Below, one piece after another: positions 57,564 to 64,000 of a stretch of 64,000 nt of DNA. Both the position numbers and the translations under genes were made by a program. Within the stretch, counting starts at the first letter, position 1; each line of letters begins with the position of its first letter. Source of the stretch: Bacillus zhangzhouensis (GTDB lineage: Bacteria > Bacillota > Bacilli > Bacillales > Bacillaceae); contig CP099514.1 in NCBI GenBank assembly GCA_025809375.1, positions 310,001-374,000 on the forward strand. The letters are read 5' to 3'. Under the pieces are notes generated by a model. The model worked only from the letters and a program-made list of their open reading frames with translations, did not search any database and was not told where the DNA came from.

Positions 57564-58307
57564 TCATACTGGATTCAAAATCCGGTTTAAGAATTGTTTT
57601 GTTCGTTCTTCCTTCGGGCGTTTGAAGATTTCTTCCGGGGGACCTTGTTCGACAATAACGCCGCCATCAATAAAAATCACTTCGTCTGCTACTTCCTGAG
57701 CAAACTTGATTTCATGTGTGACAACTGCCATGGTCCAGCCTTCCTTCGCTAAATCCTTCATGACCTTTAAGACTTCCCCGACAAGCTCAGGGTCAAGTGC
57801 AGAGGTGGGTTCATCAAAAAGCATGAGCTCTGGCTGAATGGCAAGTGCACGGGCAATCCCAACGCGCTGCTTTTGACCGCCTGACAGCTGGAATGGGTAG
57901 AGGTCTTTTTTATCTTCCAGACCGACCTTTTGCAAGAGCTGGATGGCTTCTTTTCGAACTGTTTCCTTTGGACGGCGCTGCACCTGGACAGGACCTTCCA
58001 TCACATTTTCAAGCACTGTGCGGTGAGGAAACAGGTGATAATCTTGAAACACCATTCCTGACTTGCGGCGAAGCTTCAGGAGATCAGCTGATTTATTCTT
58101 TTTCGAAAAATCAATCGAAAAATCATCGAAGGTAAAGGAACCGCCATTTGGTATTTCAAGTGCGTTTAAACAGCGAAGCATCGTTGTTTTCCCTGAACCA
58201 GATGGACCGAGAATGGCCACAACCTGCCCTTTGTTAATCGAAAAATCAATCGACTTTAAAATCTCATTTTCCCCAAAGGATTTCTTTAAGCCTTTGACTG
58301 TTAGCAT
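57564..58307 (-). CDS. tcyC: L-cystine ABC transporter ATP-binding protein TcyC
   Basis: This 247-residue ATPase has Walker [10 protein letters not shown], signature LSGGQKQR, Walker B LMLFDEP and switch His VVTHEI, the pattern of polar amino-acid importers. It is third in a tcyA-tcyB-tcyC operon on the minus strand, the same place relative to sfp/yczE as in B. subtilis. Start ATG has AGGGAGG upstream. Cystine is assigned by synteny. Confidence 0.9.
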   Translation of the reverse strand: MLTVKGLKKSFGENEILKSIDFSINKGQVVAILGPSGSGKTTMLRCLNALEIPNGGSFTFDDFSIDFSKKNKSADLLKLRRKSGMVFQDYHLFPHRTVLENVMEGPVQVQRRPKETVRKEAIQLLQKVGLEDKKDLYPFQLSGGQKQRVGIARALAIQPELMLFDEPTSALDPELVGEVLKVMKDLAKEGWTMAVVTHEIKFAQEVADEVIFIDGGVIVEQGPPEEIFKRPKEERTKQFLNRILNPV

Positions 58308-58319
58308 GTCGTTCCCTCC

Positions 58320-59012
58320 TTACCTTGCGACATATCGATCAAGTCGTTTTTCAATTTGATGCTGAACGAGCGATAAAATGAAGCAGAATACCCAATAGAT
58401 GAGGGCTGCTTCCATATAAATGAACAAAATCTGATCCAAGTTCGCCGCAGCGATTTCCTGAGATTTACGGAAAAGCTCTGCCACGAGGATTTGGGAGGCA
58501 AGGGATGTATCCTTCACCAAACTAATGAATGAATTAGAGAGCGGTGGAATCGATACACGCACAGCCTGCGGTAAAATCACGCGGACGAGCGTTTTGCGAT
58601 GCGTCATTCCAATTGAATAACCAGCTTCCCATTGACCTTTAGGAACAGACAGGACGGATGCACGGATAATTTCCGACGCATACGCACCTACGTTTAATGA
58701 AAAAGCAATAATGGCACTTGGATATGGATCCAGTGTGATATTAAATGTCGGAAAGAAATAGAAAATAATAAACAATTGCACAAAAAGCGGCGTTCCGCGA
58801 ACAGCCGACACATAGATGGAGAAAATCCATCTGAGGACTTTGATTTTAGACATTCTAGCAAGAGCTGTCACAAGCGCGATAAAAATACCAATCATAAAGG
58901 CAATGATGGCGAGGGGAATTGTATAAGAAATCCCCTGCATCACCATTGGCCAAAAAGATTGCTGAAGAAGATCCCAAGGAATGACGACTCCTAGGATGTT
59001 ATTTTGTAACAT
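58320..59012 (-). CDS. tcyB: L-cystine ABC transporter permease TcyB
   Basis: A membrane protein of about 230 residues with the HisM-type permease fold: helices at MQGISYTIPLAIIAFMIGIF and FVQLFIIFYFFP, and the loop SIGMTHRKTLVRVILPQAVR that contacts the ATPase. The frame could begin at a TTG at 59021; the ATG at 59012 is the more usual choice and gives a 14-bp overlap with tcyA. Confidence 0.88.
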   Translation of the reverse strand: MLQNNILGVVIPWDLLQQSFWPMVMQGISYTIPLAIIAFMIGIFIALVTALARMSKIKVLRWIFSIYVSAVRGTPLFVQLFIIFYFFPTFNITLDPYPSAIIAFSLNVGAYASEIIRASVLSVPKGQWEAGYSIGMTHRKTLVRVILPQAVRVSIPPLSNSFISLVKDTSLASQILVAELFRKSQEIAAANLDQILFIYMEAALIYWVFCFILSLVQHQIEKRLDRYVAR

Positions 59013-59814
59013 CTTCACCAAACCATTTCTTAGAAATCTTTGCGAGTGTACCGTCTTTTTTCATTTCTTTTAATGCGCCATTCACTTTGTCAACGACTTC
59101 GCCGCTGCCTTTTCTGAATGCGAAATAAGTTTCTTGAGGATCTCCTGTTTCAAATGCAACTTTTAGGTTTTTGTTACCGCTTGTTTTCAAGTAATTCAAT
59201 ACAGCCAATTTGTCATTGAATGTCAGATCAGCACGTCCTTGCTGAATCAATTGAATGGATTGTGCAAGACCTTCAACGCCTTCGATCTTAGCACCCGCAT
59301 CTGTTGCTAGTTTGTTGTAGTTACTTGTTAACGATTGTGCTGCTTTTTTGCCTTTAACATCAGAGAGTTTCTTGATGTCGTTGTTATCTGACCTTGTCAC
59401 AACAATGGCTTGAGATGTTGTGTATTTATCGGAGAAATCGTATTGATTTTCACGTCCAGTTTTCCCAACTTGGTTCGCTACCACGTCAAAACGTTTTGCA
59501 TTCAATCCAGCAAACATGCTGTCCCATTGTGTTTCTTTGAATTCAGGTTTTAAATCAAGTCGTTTTGCTACTTCTGTGATGACCTCTACATCGTAGCCAG
59601 TTAATTTATCTGTCTTTTTGTCATGGAAGGTGAAAGGAGCATAAGTACCCTCTGTTCCGATTGTTAATACACCTTTATCCTGAATGGATTTCCAAAGGTC
59701 GCCTGATTCCTTAGACCCAGATTGTTTATTCGTGTTGTCGCTTGCACCAGATCCACATGCCGTGATCAATGCAACACAAGCGCCTAAAATAATGGCAAAG
59801 AACATTTTTTTCAT
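58999..59814 (-). CDS. tcyA: L-cystine-binding lipoprotein TcyA
   Basis: This 271-residue solute-binding protein has the signal MKKMFFAIILGACVALITACG with lipobox ITAC, then a polar amino-acid-binding fold (LTIGTEGTYAPFTFHDKK, LTGYDVEVITEVAKRL, GRADLTFNDKLAVLNYL). The frame extends to a GTG at 59826, but the ATG at 59814 starts the canonical signal peptide and has GTGGGG six bases upstream. It heads the tcyABC operon. Confidence 0.9.
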   Translation of the reverse strand: MKKMFFAIILGACVALITACGSGASDNTNKQSGSKESGDLWKSIQDKGVLTIGTEGTYAPFTFHDKKTDKLTGYDVEVITEVAKRLDLKPEFKETQWDSMFAGLNAKRFDVVANQVGKTGRENQYDFSDKYTTSQAIVVTRSDNNDIKKLSDVKGKKAAQSLTSNYNKLATDAGAKIEGVEGLAQSIQLIQQGRADLTFNDKLAVLNYLKTSGNKNLKVAFETGDPQETYFAFRKGSGEVVDKVNGALKEMKKDGTLAKISKKWFGEDVTK

Positions 59815-59853
59815 TTTATTCCCCACTTTTCTTGTTGGTATTTACAACATATG

Positions 59854-59882
59854 ATCTTACAGAGAAGCAACCTAAAAGTAAA
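59854..59882 (-). promoter_or_regulatory. Candidate promoter of tcyABC
   Basis: On the minus strand, TTTACT (59877-59882), a 17-bp spacer and TAAGAT (59854-59859), 40 bp before the tcyA start. The rest of the 59815-60128 intergenic stretch is AT-rich; a TATAAT at 60040-60045 with no good -35 may serve the divergent permease gene. I see no riboswitch in it. Confidence 0.4.
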
Positions 59883-60128
59883 GCATTTGAAACTAGCTTG
59901 AGCGAATCTCACCAACTTTATGCCCGCAGCCCATTTCTTTCAAACCTAAAAAGTCATTCGTTTTATTTGTGCGAACATTACTAAAATAAAGACTTTGAGA
60001 CAATGACCATAGAGGGAAGCATATTTATTATAAAAGATGTATAATTAGTAGGTTGTTTTAAAAATGGAATGAATCACATGGAGACATGTTTTGATAACAG
60101 AGCATCATAGAAGAAGGAGGGCATCACT

Positions 60129-61562
60129 GTGGATGTTGGACAAAATCAGCCCGAACAATTGAAAAGGGCGATGACCTCCCGCCATTTATTTATGATTTCA
60201 CTTGGCGGTGTCATTGGGACAGGCTTTTTCTTAGGAACGGGCTATACGATTGGACAAGCAGGGCCGGTCGGAGCCGTTCTTTCATATATTGTGGGCGGAT
60301 TGATCATGTATTTAACCATGCTGTGTCTCGGGGAGCTGGCTGTTGCACTGCCTGTGTCGGGGTCGTTTCATACGTATGCGACGAAATTTGTCAGCCCGGC
60401 AGCTGGTTTTGCTGTTGGCTGGATTTATTGGCTCGGCTGGGCAGCAACAGTCGCCCTTGAGTTCTTATCAGCAGGACAGCTGATGCGGCGCTGGCTCCCG
60501 CAAGTGGATGTGTGGGTTTGGTGTCTCATATTCGGACTCTGTCTTTTCTTATTAAATGCCCGGTCAGCGAAAGCGTTCGGGGAGTCGGAGTTTTTCTTTT
60601 CAACCATTAAGATTATAGCCATATTACTTTTTATTGGCGTAGGCGGAGCGGCGATGTTTGGGTTTATTGAAACAACGAGCGGTGAACCCGCCCCGTACTT
60701 CAGCCATTTTGTGAATGACGGGCTGTTTCCAAATGGCCTGCTTGCTGTTGTGGTTACGATGATCACGGTGAATTTTTCGTTTCAAGGAACAGAGCTGATC
60801 GGGATTGCGGCAGGAGAAAGTGAAAACCCTGAGAAAACCGTTCCCCGTTCGATTCATCAGACCGTATGGCGTACTCTTGTCTTTTTCGTCTTATCTATTT
60901 TTGTCTTAGCGGGTATGGTGCCTTGGAAGGAAGCCAGTGTGCTGCAAAGCCCATTTGTTACTGTGTTTGAGAGAACGGGCATTCCTTTTGCGGCAGATAT
61001 CATGAACTTTGTCATTATTATCGCTTTATTATCTGTTGCCAACTCTGGCTTGTACGCATCGACGAGAATGCTGTATTCCTTATCGAAAGAAGGAATGGCA
61101 GGAAAAGCATTTAGACGCGTCAATCAGCGCGGTATTCCAATGAATGCCTTATTGCTCACTTTCCTGTTTACAGGGATTTCACTGTTATCCGGGTTCTTTG
61201 CAGAGAAAACGGTTTTTGCCTGGATTGTGTCCATTGCCGGCATGAGTGCCCAGACAGGCTGGATCACGATTACATTATCACAGCTTCTTTTCCGTAGAAA
61301 ATATGTGAAAGCAGGCGGAAAGCTGGAAAACTTAAAATTTAAAACCCCTCTCTACCCGGTTCTGCCGATCATTGCAATCACACTGAACACCATCGTTTTG
61401 GTCAGCCTTGCCTTTGATCAAGAGCAGCGCATCGGGCTATATGTCGGCGTACCGCTCATGATTATTGGGTATGTTGTCTATCACCGCTATGTGAAAAAGC
61501 ATCAGGCGAAAAGCGAGCCGCTGAAGCTGCAAATCCATGGAGATGACGAGATTCGGTTTTAA
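60129..61562 (+). CDS. Amino-acid permease (APC superfamily)
   Basis: This 477-residue transporter has about 12 predicted helices. The APC signature is clear at the N-terminus: SRHLFMISLGGVIGTGFFLG, then GPVGAVLSYIVGGLIMYLTM; later blocks are NFSFQGTELIGIAAGE and ANSGLYASTRMLYSL, typical of the AAT/RocE/YbxG-like group. It starts at GTG with AAGGAGGG eight bases upstream; no ATG nearby is better placed. A proton-coupled uptake role is expected; the amino acid cannot be read from sequence. It is monocistronic and converges on the peptide transporter with a shared terminator. Confidence 0.88.
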   Translation: MDVGQNQPEQLKRAMTSRHLFMISLGGVIGTGFFLGTGYTIGQAGPVGAVLSYIVGGLIMYLTMLCLGELAVALPVSGSFHTYATKFVSPAAGFAVGWIYWLGWAATVALEFLSAGQLMRRWLPQVDVWVWCLIFGLCLFLLNARSAKAFGESEFFFSTIKIIAILLFIGVGGAAMFGFIETTSGEPAPYFSHFVNDGLFPNGLLAVVVTMITVNFSFQGTELIGIAAGESENPEKTVPRSIHQTVWRTLVFFVLSIFVLAGMVPWKEASVLQSPFVTVFERTGIPFAADIMNFVIIIALLSVANSGLYASTRMLYSLSKEGMAGKAFRRVNQRGIPMNALLLTFLFTGISLLSGFFAEKTVFAWIVSIAGMSAQTGWITITLSQLLFRRKYVKAGGKLENLKFKTPLYPVLPIIAITLNTIVLVSLAFDQEQRIGLYVGVPLMIIGYVVYHRYVKKHQAKSEPLKLQIHGDDEIRF

Positions 61563-61565
61563 ACC

Positions 61566-61608
61566 ATCAAAAAAAGAAGCCAGCCCAATGGGAGGCTTCT
61601 TTTTTGAT
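61566..61608. terminator. Bidirectional terminator between the permease and the peptide transporter
   Basis: ATCAAAAAAAGAAGCC and GGCTTCTTTTTTGAT form a nearly perfect symmetric hairpin with A and T tracts on the two sides, so it can end transcription from both convergent genes. Confidence 0.88.
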
Positions 61609-61609
61609 T

Positions 61610-63103
61610 TTAATGAACGCCTTTCATCGCTTTCTTAATCACTGGTGTAAGTAATAGCATCACACCGCATAAAACAATAGCAAGGAATCCAATGATACCA
61701 AAATAGACGGTTTCTGGCACTTTATCAAACAGTTTGACCACTTGCGCATTGATCGCCTGTGCCATCGCATTTGAAAGGAACCAAAGGCTCATCGTTTGCG
61801 CTGAGAAGGCAGCAGGTGCAAGTTTAGTTGTCGCTGAAAGTCCAACCGGTGATAAACAGAGCTCTCCGATCACGACGAGGAAGAAACTCAGAACGAGCCA
61901 TAATGGACTCACAAGTGTGTTCGGGCCAGACATGTAGGCAGGAATGATCATGATGATGAAGGATAACCCTGCAAATAGAAGACCGATTGAGAACTTAATC
62001 GGGGTAGACGGCTGTTTCTTCCCAAGTCTGACCCATAACCAAGCAAACACTGGAGACAGCAGCACAATAAAGATTGGATTCAATGATTGGAACCATGAAG
62101 ACGCTAGTGTCATCCCAAGAAAATTCAAGTTTGTTCGTTGATCTGCATATGTGGCTAAAATGTTTGAGCCTTGTTCTTGAATCGCCCAGAACATCACTGC
62201 AGAAAGGAACAATGGAATATAAGCGAGAACCCTGGATTGCTCCACTGCGCTCGTTTTTTTACTGAAATACATGGTAATGAAATAAACAATCGGAATGAGT
62301 ACACCAAGGGCACTGACAAACCAAGTAAATAGATTAATTGTAAGTGCGCCTGTTTGAATGCCAATGACAGCAAAAACCGCGAGCAAAATCACAACCAATG
62401 ATCCGTAGATTTTGAAGTTCTTACGTTCGGCAGCTGATAATGGATTTGTCACATAAGACCCGGCAAGACCAAGGTTCGGTTTTTTTGTGACCACAAATGT
62501 AATGAGCCCTACAAGCATCCCAACGGCAGCGAGTGAAAACCCAAGGTGGAAATTCACTTTTTGACCGAGTGTTCCGACAATTAATGGGGCAATAAACCCA
62601 CCCATGTTGATCCCCATGTAGAAAATACTAAAGCCAGAATCCCTGCGAGGGTCTGTTTTTGAATAAAGGTCGCCAACAATGTTTGAAACGTTTGGCTTTA
62701 GAAGACCTGTCCCGATAATAATCAGTCCCATACTAATAAAGAGGGCTGTTGCTCCGCTTGGCAAAGCCAAAATCACGTGGCCGAGCATAATGAAAACTCC
62801 GCCATAAAAGACCGTACTGGACGAACCAAAAATCCGGTCGGCGAGCCATCCGCCAATAACTCCTGACATATAAACAAGTGCACCATAGACAGACATGATC
62901 GAATTGGCTGTCGTCTGGTCAAAGCCTAGACCGCCTTTTGTCACCTCTGTGTACATATAATAAATAAGCAGTGCACGCATGCCATAATAGGAGAAACGCT
63001 CCCAAAATTCAGTGAAAAACAGTGTGTAAAGTCCTTTAGGATGTCCAAAAAACCCTTTTTGAGGAACACTTTTAACAATTTTATCGTGGTCAATTGTAGA
63101 CAT
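61610..63103 (-). CDS. yclF: POT-family proton-coupled di-/tripeptide transporter (YclF-like)
   Basis: This 497-residue membrane protein has about 14 helices and the PTR2 family signatures: FFTEFWERFSYYGMRALL near residue 30 (ExxERFxYYG) and FSIFYMGINMGGFIAPL near 180. It imports short peptides with protons. B. subtilis yclF lies a few genes beyond tcyA, supporting the name; DtpT is the same family. Start ATG has AGAAAGGAT upstream, and a near-consensus promoter lies 39 bp before it. Confidence 0.88.
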   Translation of the reverse strand: MSTIDHDKIVKSVPQKGFFGHPKGLYTLFFTEFWERFSYYGMRALLIYYMYTEVTKGGLGFDQTTANSIMSVYGALVYMSGVIGGWLADRIFGSSSTVFYGGVFIMLGHVILALPSGATALFISMGLIIIGTGLLKPNVSNIVGDLYSKTDPRRDSGFSIFYMGINMGGFIAPLIVGTLGQKVNFHLGFSLAAVGMLVGLITFVVTKKPNLGLAGSYVTNPLSAAERKNFKIYGSLVVILLAVFAVIGIQTGALTINLFTWFVSALGVLIPIVYFITMYFSKKTSAVEQSRVLAYIPLFLSAVMFWAIQEQGSNILATYADQRTNLNFLGMTLASSWFQSLNPIFIVLLSPVFAWLWVRLGKKQPSTPIKFSIGLLFAGLSFIIMIIPAYMSGPNTLVSPLWLVLSFFLVVIGELCLSPVGLSATTKLAPAAFSAQTMSLWFLSNAMAQAINAQVVKLFDKVPETVYFGIIGFLAIVLCGVMLLLTPVIKKAMKGVH

Positions 63104-63141
63104 GGCATAGATCCTTTCTTAAAAAAAGAGATATGAGAAAA

Positions 63142-63170
63142 ATAATATTCTTGTATAGTTCTTGTGTCAA
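63142..63170 (-). promoter_or_regulatory. Strong sigma-A promoter of the peptide transporter gene
   Basis: On the minus strand, TTGACA (63165-63170), exactly 17 bp, then TATTAT (63142-63147): a perfect -35 and a one-mismatch -10. The transporter ATG is 39 bp downstream. Confidence 0.8.
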
Positions 63171-63366
63171 TATAAAACTATTCTAAAACAGGAAAATGTT
63201 AGTTCAATAGGCGTAAAGACTCAAAAGTTGAAAAATTTATTGAAGTGAAAATTATCGGAAAGTTATGCCGAAAGAATTTACTTAAAATTTTAAGTAATGT
63301 ACAAGCAAAGCTTTTATACATGCATAGGATGACGAGAGGACATGTGTGATAAGGAGGAGTTTTAGG

Positions 63367-64000
63367 TTGGGAGAATTGAATGAATCTGATCTAAAAAAAC
63401 CTGTTGTCAATGTACTGGATTTTGGCGTGATTGCTGACGGGAAAACGGATTGCACAGCCAAGCTCAATGAATGTTTAGAGTGGACAAAAGCACAAGGGTA
63501 TTCCCATGTCTGGCTGCCGAGCGGCACGTATTTAATAGATGCGGTGTACAGAGGTGATCCTTTTTTCCCTTTCCGAGGTGCGGGTATACGGGTGCCTAGT
63601 CATATATGCATTGAGATGGCGTCAAATGCTGTGATAAAGGTAAAACCAAATGATTCATGGGGGTATGCAGCCTTTTATATCGGAAAGGTTCAGCATGTGA
63701 CCATACGAGGCGGGCGTATTGAAGGGGATCGTCATGAGCATGTGTACAAATCGCTCCCCCCTGAACGAAGAACCCATGAATGGGGCTTTGGGATATGTAT
63801 TGAAGGTGCCTCCCATGTGGAGGTGAATCATGTCCAAATAAAAAATTGTACGGGAGACGGCATCATTGTCGGTCCCCACGGTTTATTGACAGAGGGTGAA
63901 CCATACTCGCCTGCTGCATCTATTGATATTTCTGGCTGCACCATCACAGATTCGAGACGCAACAATATTTCGATTACAGGCTGTGATGGGGTCATTGTGG
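63367..64000 (+). CDS. Right-handed beta-helix (pectate-lyase-3 / GH28-like) protein, 5' part
   Basis: The frame runs open to the window end (211 residues visible). It begins at TTG with AAGGAGGAG seven bases upstream; no ATG lies in a better place. After a short polar lead it reads NVLDFGVIADGKTDCTAKLN and VWLPSGTYLID, the N-terminal signature of the pectate_lyase_3 family of parallel beta-helix proteins. Repeated coils follow: VTIRGGRIEGDRH, GICIEGASHVEVNHVQIKN, and IDISGCTITDSRRNNISITG. No signal peptide is visible, so a spore, phage-like or cytoplasmic role is as possible as polysaccharide cleavage. The catalytic region is not in the window. Confidence 0.75.
   Translation, partial: MGELNESDLKKPVVNVLDFGVIADGKTDCTAKLNECLEWTKAQGYSHVWLPSGTYLIDAVYRGDPFFPFRGAGIRVPSHICIEMASNAVIKVKPNDSWGYAAFYIGKVQHVTIRGGRIEGDRHEHVYKSLPPERRTHEWGFGICIEGASHVEVNHVQIKNCTGDGIIVGPHGLLTEGEPYSPAASIDISGCTITDSRRNNISITGCDGVIV

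Overview
The window is chromosomal DNA from a Bacillus of the B. pumilus group (B. pumilus / safensis / altitudinis). I infer this from three things: AT-rich intergenic DNA with strong Bacillus ribosome-binding sites; a gene order (nin/nucA, srfAA-AB-AC, srfAD, sfp, yczE, tcyCBA, a YclF-type peptide transporter) that follows the B. subtilis srfA region; and A-domain specificity residues that fit pumilacidin (Leu at position 4, Ile/Val at position 7) better than surfactin.

Layout. 1-2.4 kb: 3' end of an aminoglycoside 3-N-acetyltransferase-like gene, then the competence genes nin (comJ) and nucA on the minus strand, separated by a decayed chemoreceptor gene; a textbook-spaced ComK box lies upstream of nucA. 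2.6-10.6 kb: a five-gene operon with a hydantoinase-type HyuA/HyuB pair and a complete PotABCD-like ABC importer. 10.6-11.15 kb: a dense control region with seven same-strand TTKCGG-like elements (two forming ComA-like palindromes), a candidate promoter, a class-I cyclic-di-GMP (GEMM) riboswitch and an intrinsic terminator placed before the first NRPS gene. 11.15-55.6 kb: one colinear run of six genes, srfAA, srfAB, srfAC, two further giant synthetase genes, then srfAD.

The unusual part is the two giant genes between srfAC and srfAD (36.5-54.9 kb). Their domain order (keto-acid A-KR-T, C-A-T-E, C | A-KR-T, C-A-T-TE) and sizes (3377 and 2731 aa) match the cereulide/valinomycin type of depsipeptide synthetase, not a lipopeptide synthetase. 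A depsipeptide assembly line thus appears to be embedded inside the lipopeptide operon, sharing its type II thioesterase and neighbouring Sfp phosphopantetheinyl transferase and, if there is no internal promoter, its c-di-GMP/ComA control. The junction between the two proteins falls inside a degraded adenylation domain. Separately, the Leu-activating A-T regions of srfAA module 3 and srfAB module 6 are about 99.6% identical over 1.8 kb, a sign of recent gene conversion.

Downstream (55.6-64 kb): remnants at the ycxC/ycxD position, sfp, yczE, the tcyABC cystine importer, an amino-acid permease, a POT-family peptide transporter with a near-perfect sigma-A promoter, and the 5' part of a right-handed beta-helix (pectate-lyase-like) gene that runs off the window.
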